Positions 10,548-22,255 are shown, numbered from the stretch's first letter. The stretch is 64,000 nt of DNA from Heliocybe sulcata (GCA_004369045.1 ML213508.1:711748-775747); one strand, 5' to 3'. Notes: generated from the sequence alone by a model not told the origin. Numbers and translations: made by a program.

Positions 10548-12213
10548 TCACAACTTCGCGCCGCGAGATGAGAGCTTGCTGTTGAGACGTTTCTGTTGTC
10601 CGATTGTCAGAACACAAGGCAGCTATAACATGCACGGCATGACACGTACCGCAACGGCATCCATGTACTCGTTCGTGAGCACCCAGTGCTCCCTCTTCAT
10701 GTTCTTGCCATGGATCGCCAACGCCAAATCCTTCGTCATGATCCCTTCCTGATCGATGACCTCCACGCACGCGGCCTCCAGATCCTGACAGAACTTCCGG
10801 AGTGGCTCATTGCCATCCAGCTTCGCGCGGTGAATGAGCCCACGCGTCCACGCAAAGATCGACGCAACGGGGTTCGTCGACGTCTCGTTGCCCTTTTGGT
10901 ACTCGCGGTAGTGGCGCGTGACCGTCCCGTGCGCGGCCTCGCTCTCCACAACATCGCCGTCCGGTGTGATCAGCTCGCTGGTCATCATGCCGAGTGAACC
11001 GAAGCCCTGCGCGAGGATGTCGGACTGCACGTCGCCGTCGTAGTTCTTGCACGCCCAGACGAAACCCCCGGAGGACTTGATCGCCTGCGCGACCATGTCG
11101 TCGATCAGCCGGTGCTCGTAGTAGATTCCGAGCTTCTCGAACTCGGGCTTGTACTGCGTGTCGTAGATCTCCTGGAAGATGTCCTTGAAGCGCCCGTCGT
11201 ACTTCTTCAAGATAGTGTTCTTGGTCGACATGAACTGGCACCCCCGCATGAGCGCATATAGGCAGGAAACTATCTGACGACATACCAGTGGCATCTTCTT
11301 CGACAGAGCCATCTTGAACGAGGAGTGTGCAAAGCCGGTGATGGACTACGGAGGGTTAAGACAACGCGGCCGAAGCAATTGCGCTTGAGACTCACATCAT
11401 CGGTGTTGTACATAGCCAAGGCGACACCCTTGCCCTTGAAGTCGTATATGTCCAGAGCCGTCTTCTCGCCCCCACTCTCAGGAGTGAACACGAGCTGAAG
11501 CTTCCCTGGTCCCGGTGCGAGGAAGTCCGTGGCCCGATACTGTCATAGTGCTGTCTAGTGCCGCGATACAGCCAGCAGAATGCTTCCTCACCTGATCACC
11601 GAATGCATGACGGCCAATGACAATCGGCTTTACCCAGCCCGGGACTGGTTTGGGGATCTTCTCCAGGATGATGGGCTCACGGAAGACGGTACCTCCAAGG
11701 ATGTTACGGATCTGTGCTAAGGTAAATAGAGTCTCGCATTGAACAGATCTAGTACGTACGGTTCCATTCGGACTCTTCCACATCGACTTGAGGTTGAACT
11801 CCTTCACGCGGGCCTCATCAGGGGTGATGGTAGCACACTTGATGCCGACCTTGTGCTCGAGGATGGCATGCGCAGAATCAACCGTGACTTGGTCGTCCGT
11901 CTGCCTCAGTGTCAGTAGACTAGCGAGGAGAGCTTCACTGCACGTACAGCGTCACGGTGCTCGAGACCCAGATCGTAATACTTGATATCTAGATCTAGAT
12001 AGGGTAGAATGAGCTATACCAAAGGGATTTGATAAGCGATATACGAGGTAAGAAGAGTGAAGCACATACCTCTTCCCGGATCTTCTTCCAGATGATCCTC
12101 GTCATCTCATCGCCGTCTAACTCTACAACCGGGTTCTTGACCGCAATCTTCTGTTCTAAGTACACTCAGGACGTCAGAAGGGCTCTTCAACTCAATACAA
12201 TTGACGTACGCAT
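10548..12213 (-). CDS. NADP-dependent isocitrate dehydrogenase with C-terminal PTS1
   Basis: Nine exons: 12213-12210, 12155-12070, 12013-11948, 11900-11760, 11711-11592, 11539-11396, 11345-11286, 11234-10650 and 10592-10548. They splice to 1251 nt (416 aa), normal for a eukaryotic NADP-IDH. Family blocks include [53 protein letters not shown] and [14 protein letters not shown]. It oxidises isocitrate to 2-oxoglutarate and makes NADPH. The last exon gives the ending SSRGAKL; AKL fits the peroxisomal PTS1 consensus. If the last intron is retained, the ending becomes VRVMPCML and lacks the signal. The first coding exon is just ATG plus one base, joined to acceptor 12156-12158. A second acceptor 5 nt further would instead join an upstream open frame in phase. 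Single IDP genes serving several compartments are known in fungi. Confidence 0.93.
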
Positions 12214-12584
12214 TCTAGTAGACAGACTTGTCGCAAATCCTCTATGAAGGTATCCTGAGGTGGATGCAGCCAACCAGGCGGAGCGTTTGTGATAGACGCG
12301 GGTGGAGAGTATCGGCCGTGATAGCATCGTGAACTCGACGGCGCTCCGATGGACTTGAAGCTGATTCTAAGTCCTCTCCTTGACGTCGAAGTAGACGACC
12401 GACAGCAACCGGGTAAAGGGGTGCAATTTCTTAAATACGTACGCCGGGCGCTGCGAAAGTCCTTACCAAGAAGGAGGTCGGTAGAACAACGGAGTAAGCA
12501 TTTTCGAGGCAGCTGACCCACCGTGCAGAACGGCAGTGGGAACTGTCCCGGTTCGGCGGCATCGCGCTTCCTGGACATCAGGCT

Positions 12585-12890
12585 TTGTTTCTTTCTTTCT
12601 GGGCACTATCCGCGGCGGTCACGAGCGTAGCCTTTCATTGCATATACTTATCCAACGGGAAAGAACAGGGATACATGTCTGCGGTATATCACCAGATCCC
12701 GGGCGGAATGCAAATCCACGACTCTCAATTGTGGACGCCGTGTGCTCGAGAGCTTCCGAAGCCTGGAAACCCGCTGGCAGATCTCGCAGCATCAATCCCC
12801 GTGTATGACGAGACAAGGGTTGGGACTGAGTGCATATATGTGCCCCTTCCTATGGATGCCGTGATCTGGGCTCGCAAGGGTTTCTGTTAA
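12585..12890 (+). CDS. Possible small protein, unknown
   Basis: A 101-codon open frame with a hydrophobic start (FLSFWALSAAVTSVAFHCIY) that could be a signal peptide or anchor, then a region with GGMQIHDSQLWTPCAREL and IPVYDETRVGTECIYVPLP. The composition looks more protein-like than neighbouring frames, but I recognise no family and see no conserved exon partners. It diverges from the isocitrate dehydrogenase gene. It may be a fragment or a chance frame. Confidence 0.22.
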   Translation: MFLSFWALSAAVTSVAFHCIYLSNGKEQGYMSAVYHQIPGGMQIHDSQLWTPCARELPKPGNPLADLAASIPVYDETRVGTECIYVPLPMDAVIWARKGFC

Positions 12891-13672
12891 TTGAAGACTG
12901 CAAATCCTGATAACTTATTACAATGACCCTGATATCCTATTATCACTGGGGTAGAGATAACCGATGCACTGAATTGTGAGTGAATCGACCAGTGTGACTG
13001 CTGTTCTACTGATGTCCCATAGGATGCTTTCGATCGAGCTGAGACAACTCTTCGTCTACTGCATCATCACTGGGAGGCGCGTATTACGTCTATTTCGAGC
13101 TGTACTCCCCTGTCGTCAAATTGCAGTGAGCTCATCTTTGATAAGCTACGGTCCTCCCCATGAAAGCACAGTGCGCTTGGAGCGTATCCCTTCTGAGCGC
13201 GTCTACAGGATCTCTAAAACGCTCGCGTGTCTCTATTTTTCGCTGCATCGATCAGGTGCGACCGCGGCCTGTCCTCGACTATGTCTCCTCGTCGGATTCT
13301 TGGTCATCTCAGAACTCTGGCACTTGAAAGCCCAAGTAAGGAAAGGATCATCTTGGCACCAAAGACTCGGTTCGGAACGTCCCAAGAGCCTGAAAAGACG
13401 TCAACATAGTGAATAGGACGACTCAGACAAGTGCGGGCGGCGAATCCGCTCTGATTGCGTCCCTTCTACTATTGAAATCCGAAGTTCAAGGGTCTACCTC
13501 ACCCTGTATAGACGGGCAGAGTTTTGCTTCGCCTAAATTCCGGCAGCACTTCACACTCATCGCCGTCCTTAATATCTTGCCCAGTTCCTTTCCCCAGATC
13601 GATGCCACTAGTGCAAGGCGAGTGTGCAACCGATTCGAATCGCTACGCAGTACAACGGTAAAGCATATGGCT
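12891..13672. other. Intergenic, uncertain
   Basis: Two plus-strand open frames (12976-13416 and 13409-13732) cover this stretch. I could not tie the first to any family. The second runs into the RNase H1-like locus and could include its leader. Confidence 0.3.
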
Positions 13673-14746
13673 ATGGGACAATATCTTCTTGCTTTCATTG
13701 GACGCTATCTCGGTATTCATACACCATGGTAAGCGTATCTCACTCTAACCTGGCCTAACTACTCACTCCTATGCAAGCACACGAACAGGGGTGGCTGCGG
13801 CAAACGTGTCAAAGCGGTATGTGGTACAGGATACCAACAGTTCTGGACGACAGCAGGTGAGATTGTCGATCCATCAGCGCGTAGATAACGTGCGATGCTA
13901 AGGCATAACGGATAGGGAAACCCTGCCAACATCGAGACTCTGCAGCGTGATCGAAATAAGGAGAACGCACAGTGGGATGTGCTTTACACAGGAACGAGCT
14001 GCTTCAGCCACAAGGCATCACGACCCACGGGCGCTGGTGTTTGGTGGGGAATAGATGATCCGAGGTGCGCTGAACTACATCGTCGCTTTTTTATGCGACT
14101 GGTTGTGGCTGTCCCTCCTTGCTTGGCGGTCCTTCAGCCACGTCCCATCATCCTCAGTCGTGGAATCATTGCTCACAGAACTTGACGAGCAGAAATCTTT
14201 ACGAGCGTTGTCCTGGAGAACAGACGAGCAGTCATGGGGATCTGGTGGTAGTACTCTCTGCTCAATGATACTGTGGCTTATTGAGTGACAATCGTCATGC
14301 AGGCAATCGCTCGAGCTCTGGAAATAGCTCCGAAGACAGGAAATCATCTCGCGATTAAGACCAGCTCTGGATACGCGTTCAAAAGTGCCCATTTTCGCTC
14401 TCTGGTTGGGCTAGTGCTATACTGAACATCACAATGCAAAGGTATCCAGGAGAACATAACCAGATGGGAACGTAGTGAATGGTGTACCGGTGCAGGGAAG
14501 CCCGTACAGGATCAAGCCCTCCTTCGCTACGTGGAGGCGCTCCTGCGTTCGCGTTCGGGAACAGCAGCGGTAGAGTTCGTTCCAGCGCGAGGCAACCACG
14601 GGCGCGCATGCGCTCGCGGCCTTGCACGGATGGGGGTAAAACTCCCTCTCCCCGTCGATCGTGATTGGGACGCATGTCGGCTTGCCTTGGAGGCGGACGG
14701 CTTGCCCCCGAGAACGCAAGGAAAGAATGAGGATTCGGAAGCTTGA
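13673..14746 (+). pseudogene. Diverged RNase H1-like locus (hybrid-binding plus RNase H domains)
   Basis: Exon-like blocks at about 13673-13728, 13789-13856, 13916-14064, about 14158-14245, 14303-14398 and about 14446-14746. The first two read FIGRYLGIHTPW then GGCGKRVKAVCGTGYQQFWT, matching the spacing of the RNase H1 hybrid-binding (viroplasmin) domain (GR..GIY..W..C...V.G..G..F..F.T). The later blocks follow the RNase H fold order: WDVLYTGTSC..GAGVWWGIDDPR, then ALEIAPKTGNHLAIKTSSGY, then NITRWERSEWC and ALLRSRSGTAAVEFVPARGN. Residues expected as acidic ligands are replaced: YTDG by YTGT, DSxY by SSGY, and no final Asp. The reading phases of block 2 and block 3 also do not join under the obvious splice sites. 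I infer a decayed or non-catalytic host RNase H1 copy. Confidence 0.45.
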
Positions 14747-15160
14747 GGTGAGTGCATCAGATTATGCGGTGAGCAGGCCAAGCTGAAGACTATTATAATT
14801 GCAGTGATTCAACTTCCCCGCCCCGGAATGTTACGACATCGTCGAGGAAGGGGTAATGATATTCTTTTATCGCGTTTGATTTGTTGACATCATGTCCTTA
14901 TGGTGCTATGCATTCAATTCCGATCATTGCCTTGGCGTTTTATTTCAGTCTTAACACTTGGGAGCGCTCCAGCATGAATACTCGTCGACGCAAGTCGGTC
15001 GCCAGATGACCGTCCTGATACGAGGTATTGGCGTACCATGCCCAGTGGCGAAGGCACAACAATCAATATCTAAACCACACTTTCTAGGTGTACAGAAGCT
15101 AAAAAACGAAGTTACATACAAAGAGACGGGGAACATCATATCTCGGCATGAAGGTACATT
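14747..15160. other. Intergenic between convergent loci
   Basis: About 410 bp between the RNase H1-like locus (+) and the acyl-CoA synthetase 3' end (-). Nothing further was recognised. Confidence 0.5.
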
Positions 15161-17752
15161 TCACAGCTTCGCTTGTCGTTCGACATGCTTCTGCGCGCGT
15201 TCGTACAGTTGCACCTCCACGCCCTTGCACTCTTTGAAAAGGCGCCGCCTACGCACGCTCGTCAGCCGTATCTCAGAATAGTAGAACAGCACTTACAAAA
15301 TTTTGCCGGACGGGTTCTTCGGAACCTGGTCAACGAATAGTATCCCGCCCTTCAACCTGCTCCAATCAGCATGCCAGCGCCGTCGCATGGACTACCAACG
15401 CACCACTTATACTTGATAAGCTTGTTCTCCACACGCTTCTTCAGCTCCTCTGCGAGCGTGATGAGCTCAATCGAGGGCTTGTTGTCTTCCAACGACCTTG
15501 CCAAAGCCATCTTGTCCATGGGTACCACATACGCTCTCGGGTGCTCCGTAGCGTCCTCAGGAACGTAGATCGCTCCGACGCCGACGTCTGCCACCTGCGG
15601 GTGGCCGGCTAGGACGCCCTCGATCTCGACCGGTGAGCATTGGAAGCCGGAGGATTTGATCATGTCTTTCATGCGGTCTGTGATCTGCCTAATGAATGAT
15701 TTAGCTCATCTCAGACGGAGGAGAGTCATGGACTGGGTACGCACAGGTTACCCGTCTTCTCGAGCTTTCCTATGTCGCCTAGTCCACAGTTGAGCCTTAG
15801 TCGAGGGCAGGGGACAGAGATGAAGAATGCTCACCAGAACGGTACCACCCGTCATGTGTCAGCGTCTCGCTCGTTGTTTGCGGATCGTTCAGATACCCAG
15901 ACATGAGTGACGGCGACCTTGATAATGTCAGCGCCAGGCGGCATCTGCTAAAACATGTCGGGCCTTACTTTATCCAGATCTCGCCCTCCTCGCCATGGCA
16001 CAAAGCTAGATGTGCAAGTCTATTATATGCCCACACAGCAAAGAAGAGATGAAAGTACTCACTTCTCCCAGAGCCGTCGACATCCACTATCCTAATGATA
16101 ACCCCCGGCATCGGCACTCCTGTTAAACCCAGCTGCGGCTCAAGTTCTTCCCAAGTCTCGGCAACCTGCCCACAAATGCCACACGCTTCACTTGCGCCGT
16201 ACCCCATCTTAATTAGCACTGCCAAGAGAGGGCGGTGATGTTACCAACGAAGACAGCTTATGAAGGAGTGAACATACAGCCTAATCGTTCGTAGACGGTC
16301 CGAATTACGTCCGCAGCCAGCGGCGCACCGCCGGAGCTCAGGCCTTTCAGAGATGATAGATTGTATTCGCCCACTGAGGTCGAGTCAGTACATGTTTATT
16401 GAGTATTATCCAGATAGCATAGACTCACGTAACCGTGTCTTCGCAAGAGCAACCGCGACGCTTTGAGATAGATATCAAGAGGTGCTTCCTACGGTGAACA
16501 GAGAGAGCGTAACTTACGGAGGGGCCATGTGAATTGACGTCGCTCGGTGTGCTTCTATAAGTCGGAGGAAGACCTCCAGATCGAACTGTAAAGGACTAAA
16601 TAGGACGTTGAATCGGCGGTACGAGAGATGACGAACCCGAGGAAGTACAACGATTGACACGCCGATTGCTGGGGCTAGCAAGGCGACACAGGCTAGTCCT
16701 AGGACATGGAAGAAGGGAACGACTATTTTCGAGGTTGACTGACTGTGTATGCGCGCTGTGCGGTACACTTACATGCAATTTCAACCTGTTGAGAGTGTCA
16801 GCTATGAGGAAAATCTTTACACGCCACAAATGTACCTCGTCAGGGCCCATCCACGGGGTACTATACCGTTGTGATAGTACACTAGCAACCATTGCCCTAT
16901 GGCTAAGCACAACGCCCTTACTCCTACCAGACGTGCCACTCGACCAAAGGATGAAGCAAACTCGCTTCTCGGCCTCTTCTGGTGACCATTCGTCAATCTG
17001 AAATACGTGTTCGCCGAGGAGCCATTTATAATCTGCTGTGACCCAGCCATCCCGACCGACGTTTGGCGTGATGGTCTTTGGGAGGCCGTTGTAAAGTCCG
17101 TAGTCGTCGTGGGTGACGTCTACGACGAAGACGCGGCCGCCTTCTTTGTATAGACGTGCCTGGTCCTTGTCGTCGAGTTGTCTGGCGGCTTCTTTTAGGA
17201 TTGGAAGCCCGGCGGGAGTAGTGATGATCGCGGCAGGCTTAGCTGTAGTCATAACATGTAGCAGCTCGCCAGGAGTATAAAATGGATTGCACATGGTACT
17301 AGAAACCATTAGACTTCTTTGGCGCATTATGTTAACACATCTGCCACTCACACGGACAGTCCTGCGGCGGCTGCTCCTAGCATTATTGGAACATATGGGA
17401 GACAATTCGGTAGATGAAGTAGCACGGGTGACGACACAGTGTACCGATTGTGTGCTTGAAGAGGATCAGGCCTGAGACCGACCTTATTCCTGAATCCATC
17501 TGCGAACCTGTGCACGTCTTGCTTCAGTCTCTGCCAACTAATATGCGCTCCGGTATGCGGGTGTATGAATATCGGCTTCGCTGGGGGTACATGATGTTTT
17601 AGTCCTGATTTCCGGAGCTCCTCGGTTGGGGCCTGCGTGACCCCCACGCTCGACTCGTGGAACGGATTGCTGAAGACGTAGGAAACGACGTTGGTCGACA
17701 CTAGAGGAATGTTGGCGGCCTCAACGCCGGAAATGGCCTCGTTGGACGACAT
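15161..17752 (-). CDS. 4-coumarate-CoA-ligase-like acyl-CoA synthetase, peroxisomal
   Basis: Fourteen exons: 17752-17352, 17298-16836, 16785-16773, 16722-16637, 16585-16518, 16460-16429, 16373-16278, 16218-16063, 16005-15969, 15917-15835, 15778-15745, 15688-15404, 15356-15297 and 15248-15161. They splice to 1902 nt (633 aa). ANL-superfamily signatures in order: the AMP-binding loop SSGTSGRSKGV, PFFHVLGL, YGASEACG, GWYRSGDIG, DRMKDMIKSSG and PKNPSGKIL, with the catalytic Lys of the last. The enzyme should activate a carboxylic acid to its CoA thioester via an acyl-adenylate. The protein ends RQAKL, a PTS1, placing it in peroxisomes, perhaps for side-chain shortening of aromatic or fatty acids; the substrate is unknown. 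One exon is only 13 nt. The segment at 17410-17490 could hide another in-frame intron. Confidence 0.92.
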
Positions 17753-18208
17753 CAGTGGTGGTGTTGCAGAGAAAGACGTGAGCTAACATGGCGGACAGGG
17801 AAGATGGCGCTGAAGTAGTAGCAACTAGGAAATATAGTATGTCCGGCGGTTACCCCACATGCCCCGGATTGCTCTGCTGACCACGTTCATTATCAGCCAC
17901 TCGCTGATTATTGCACTCCTAAAAGTCTCTTCAGCTGCGTATTGATCTCTTCCGCCAAATGATGCACGTCTATTCTGACAGACGTAGCCCGATTGACTGA
18001 TACTTATTGCCTATATATACAATACTTTGAAGATGCCTGAGAAACAGGCGGTATAGCTGGGAAATTGCTCCTCCCTCGTTGGCGGAAGAACCACGAATAC
18101 TCCTGGACCGACAGGCCCGCACGTTTATAAGCAAATGCGTAAGTTTTATTACCATTCAACGTTCAGTGTGGAAGAATTGTTTAGCAGACTATGGATACAA
18201 TGCGCTTC

Positions 18209-18348
18209 CAATTGTCGAGCACTGCATCTCCCAAGAACGAGCTGCGGATGCACCGTGACGTCAATCATAAAGTGGTCGGATAAGGTTTGCAAGGGATCTC
18301 AGCTCGGCCTGCTATAATGACCGGTTCGAGCCATTCAGCTGGTGAGTC
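18209..18348. repeat. Diverged duplicated segment, copy 1
   Basis: Begins CAATTGTCGAGCACTGCATC, continues TCTCCCAAGAA and ends AGCTGGTGAGTC. A partner at 19103-19240 begins CAGTTGTCG, has ACATCTCCCAAGAA in the same place and ends AGCTGGTGAGTC. The marker-to-marker lengths are 140 and 138 bp. The middles are weakly similar. AGCTG|GTGAGTC looks like a splice donor, so these may be exon ends of an old duplicated gene. Confidence 0.4.
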
Positions 18349-19102
18349 TGAATGAAATTGTGCGCTGAATACCGAACCCCAGGACTGCCAAGTAACCTTC
18401 CCTGGCTTGCGAGACGCGCAGAAGACATGTGCTTGACACAATTCAAGGTGTAGCGGCTATACACATGCCGTTGCAATCTGCTTGACTATGAGCAAGGACT
18501 TAGACTTAATGAGTTTGAGTGACTTGTTCATATTGCTGCGATATATATTGATGATAAAAGGTATCCTAGCCATGGCAGCTCAACGTGTTAGCGCCTTCGA
18601 CTTCCAAATACCGTCACTCTGCACGTACGCAAGTAAGATCTGGCATGCAACAGACACGCACTCGCAGATGCATTTCCGCCTGCTGGTATACTCGCGGTCT
18701 CCTTGCCGAGCGTTCCATTGGATCCATTTCGAAGCGAATACTGATGGCTTATCCAGCTGCCAGCCACCGACCCTGCCAATTTTCGTGGCTGTTGCGAGAT
18801 ATGTGCGGCTTGTATCGTCCCGGAGGCACTGACGATGATAGTTCACAGCTCGGAGCCCAACGCGCAACAGTGAAATCGCTATCTCAAGGCTCCCTTTGAG
18901 CTTGATTCATGCGCCAGCCAGTCCATGGACGTAATCAGCTGCTGTCCTCCTACCGAATATGTCGTGGTCGTCAAGCTTGACCGACCCATATACCGACTCC
19001 CGCGCAGAACAGACCCTCGGGCGACATGGACCTGTCATCGGGCATCGGACATCGAGGAGCCTCGAGGTAAAGCACGGATACCCTCGTCTTCAAGTGGACT
19101 GG

Positions 19103-19240
19103 CAGTTGTCGTTCCACATCTCCCAAGAATAAACTCACGATGTGCAGTGACTTGAGGACTGACAAGACATGAATTGGAAGCAATCGCAACTTTTCCTAAT
19201 AGCCTAATTTCCATTACGCAACACGATAAGCTGGTGAGTC
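19103..19240. repeat. Diverged duplicated segment, copy 2
   Basis: Partner of 18209-18348, with the same three markers in the same order and nearly the same spacing. Some similarity may continue downstream in both copies (GGCTATACACATGCC near 18455 versus GGCTATCCACATACC near 19338). Confidence 0.4.
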
Positions 19241-20551
19241 AAACGTGATACCATACGCTGAGTAGGGACTTCTGAGATGGTAGGCAACGGAGTATAACCT
19301 TCACGGCTGTATATTTGGCTGGCTCGACAAGGCGACGTGGCTATCCACATACCCTTCATCAAGCGAGGTCATGCAGAAATTGGTACGAGGTCGAGTAATT
19401 TGTCCCGTCTTGGATCCATATTAACGATTAGGTGCAAGAGTACCGGCCCTTTTGCTTCTCGGAGTCCAGAAAAAGCTGAACTCGTTCCTTTCACGAACGA
19501 CAACGTGCCAATATCTTCGATCTCATCGGGCATTTGACTGGAAATACTGCGAGTAAAGTCTCCAATAACCGAGTATGATTCTGAAACTCACGCTTCATGT
19601 TCCAGCTATCCCTTCCAGCGTCGTTAGCGGACGTTCCCATTATTGACAACTTGTCGTAGGACGACAGTTCGCGACGCTCGGTGTTCACTATCCCGTGCGG
19701 CGGGCCAAATTTTGCTATTAGGACCATCAGGATAACTAATGCAAAAAGCGTGCTTGGCACTACTGGAGCGCACCCGAAACAGCAGCAGCGAATCAACAAA
19801 AGATGATGTGAGGCTCCCTTTATTCTGTATCATGCACTGATTAGGTCCTTGCTTATCTATAGACGTAAGCGGGCATACGCAGCTATAATGCAGCTCTAAG
19901 TCCATCCGATCCTACTGACTCGCTCACCGACAACCGGCAGAAGGCTCGCATGATATGAGCTTGTCACCGTATGCCGGGCCTCGGAGAGTCCCGAGGTAGA
20001 GACGCCATACCGGTGTGTGTAGGACTAGCAGGACTGAGGAGACTACATAATCTGGAGACTGTCCATGGGTAACGCAGCCTGCATACTGCTGCCGTACTTG
20101 TTTCATAGCGGGTGACCAGCGGTACGTCGGCGGGGAACCGTTTTGACTTTTACAGTTAGACTCCGTGGCCGGTGATGAAAGCCATGGTCGGCATGGCGTC
20201 CGAGTTCAGCCGCCTCCTTCGACGCGGTACCGACCCGCCGACAAGGACTGGGGGACTGCCGGGAACTTGGCAATGGGTAGCGTAATCTATGACTATTACG
20301 CTTCCGTCGGGTGTTCTTTTGGTACGTCTTCTCGGAAAAAGGCGAGTGTAGCATGTTAGCGAAAGCGGTTTCACTGCGATGATGCCTCTCTACAATAGGA
20401 CGTTAGCGGTGAATTGTGACGCCCGTTCGAGCCGCTCGCTTACTTGCCAGCGCCATTGCAAGGGTCTAGGTGCAGGAGCGACGGTAGCGGTATAAAGATG
20501 GAAGAAGCAGCCAGTCATGCTTTGCAAAAGCGGCAGTGGAGGCATAGCAAT

Positions 20552-21019
20552 TTAATCCGCAGTGTGTGAACGTAAGTATGCCTTATGCCTTCTGCTCAGG
20601 TCCGACGGTGGGACGGCCTGGAACGTAAGGATGGTGGAACCGACGGCAGAATCAGGACGCACGGGCGGTTCCGTCGACGACTGCCCTGTGCCGTCCTTCC
20701 CTTCCTTCCGCAGTCTGTTGGGTTCGCTGACTTGCTCTCTTAAACTATAGGTGAGCAAATGCAGAGAGATGTGTGTTCCGCTACTCAGTACTCACCGGCA
20801 GGAATTCAGTTCTTTTACGTTCCGACATACTCGGAAGATAAACTTCAGGTCTACAGGTCCGCAGTGAGGCGCTGTACCGCGTTCCCTGTCTCTCCTTTCG
20901 ACATATTGCCCGTCGGTGTCGGTCATCGGGCATGTTATAACTGGCCCGGGTGCTGACGAAGAGCTATGCAGGATAGAAGATCGAGACACTGTGTCGATTC
21001 TGATGGCACGACCGGCCAT
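20552..21019 (-). CDS. Possible two-exon small protein, unknown
   Basis: Exon-like frames 21019-20795 (ending RVCRNVKELNSC) and about 20748-20552 (starting LREQVSEPNRLRKEGKDG) join in phase across an intron with donor GTGAGT and acceptor CTATAG. The joined frame ends KAYLRSHTAD. The C-terminal half is polar and charged. I recognise no domain. The intron's 5' end, GTGAGTACTGAGTAG, is identical to that of the small gene at 5626-5991. The start at 21019 is only the first available ATG. It may be a relic. Confidence 0.22.
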
Positions 21020-22255
21020 CTTTTACGGTGGTATCAAGTCATCCGTCACGTTCCTGCCAGGGCTGCCGGTCGGCCGACCGAATCTGACGGCCATTGTATC
21101 AACTTCCCTTGTCACAATGGATCTCGTTTGGCGAAGATCCTGCTGGTAGTTTGCCTTTCAGGTTCAAGGTAAGTGATCCCCTACCCTACGCCCGAACCTG
21201 GGGGAATAGACTGTCCTCCTCGTGTGGCATATGAGTCTAGCTCAGGGCTAGCGCCCACTAGACCACTTTGAGCAAAGGCTAACTGACGGCAACACTGCCG
21301 CTGGATACCCACCTTGCTGCGTCGAGACCAGGGAAACGAGCTGCCTCCCGCGTCGGAGCGAAACGGTCACTATAAAAATAGCTGTATTCACAATTCGGAC
21401 AATCCATTTATTGAGCTGTTAAGCTGGCACGCTATCCCGTGAATTATCTGGGGAATGCTTTTTCGAGTATTGGCACCTTGGCATCGCGCTATTCGCAGAG
21501 AGTCTGTTTCAAAACGGAGCGGCAAGACGGCTTTGATTAGCTCAAGAAACGCTGATGCGTCGTAGAGAGGGTGTGCGAGCTATACGTGGATGAGAGTAAG
21601 GTGTTTCTGAAACTTGACGACTTGTGCCTCGCGCAGACGACCGGTGTCCCAGCCACCGGAATATGACTGTGGGAAGATTCGCTGGCGATGGGATGGCTCG
21701 ACCCTGAAGAGATCCTTTCTCACCTGCTTCGTGCTCGGGGCGAAGCCGTCGCTTCTCGAGCAGTTGTAACGCCTCTCGCAGACCTGCTATTTTCGCTCGC
21801 AATGTCGGAATGCGTCGCTTTATAACCCCCCGCCGCCGCTTGCTCCGGCACAGGCTGCAATTGCCCGCTCTTTATCGCACCGGATCAGGCCCGTGGCCCA
21901 TCGGCAAAAATCTGATATTTTATCGTTCCGGGATCGCAGACAGCGCGTTCATTGTTCCACTCCGGACAAGGTTCACTTGCAATTTGTAAGTCATCCTTCT
22001 CGCAGTCCCGCAGAAGGAGAATCAGACCGACGGCGCGGGCTTCTGAATGTTTCTTCTTTTTATAGAAGACGAATTGTTTGACTTAGAGGTGAGTGTGTGC
22101 GCCTTTATACGTATACGCGTGAAGGCCGACTTGACACAAGATTTTACACTAGTCCTGTCAAATTTTACGAGCCACTCATCTCCAAGCCACACCACTCCCG
22201 TCTCTCTAATCGGCGCCGACCTTATATCTATCACACTGTCGCACCCTGTCACACG
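21020..22255. other. Intergenic, no confident gene
   Basis: A minus-strand frame at 21542-21802 begins with a helical, heptad-like stretch (RAKIAGLREALQLLEKRRLR) and has a plausible donor (GCAG|GTGAGA), but no partner exon was found. Confidence 0.35.

Larger units (their letters stand above)
17753..20551. other. Gene-poor region
   Basis: No confident gene in 2.8 kb. Open frames are short and inconsistent. The region contains the diverged duplicated segments listed separately at 18209 and 19103. Confidence 0.45.
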
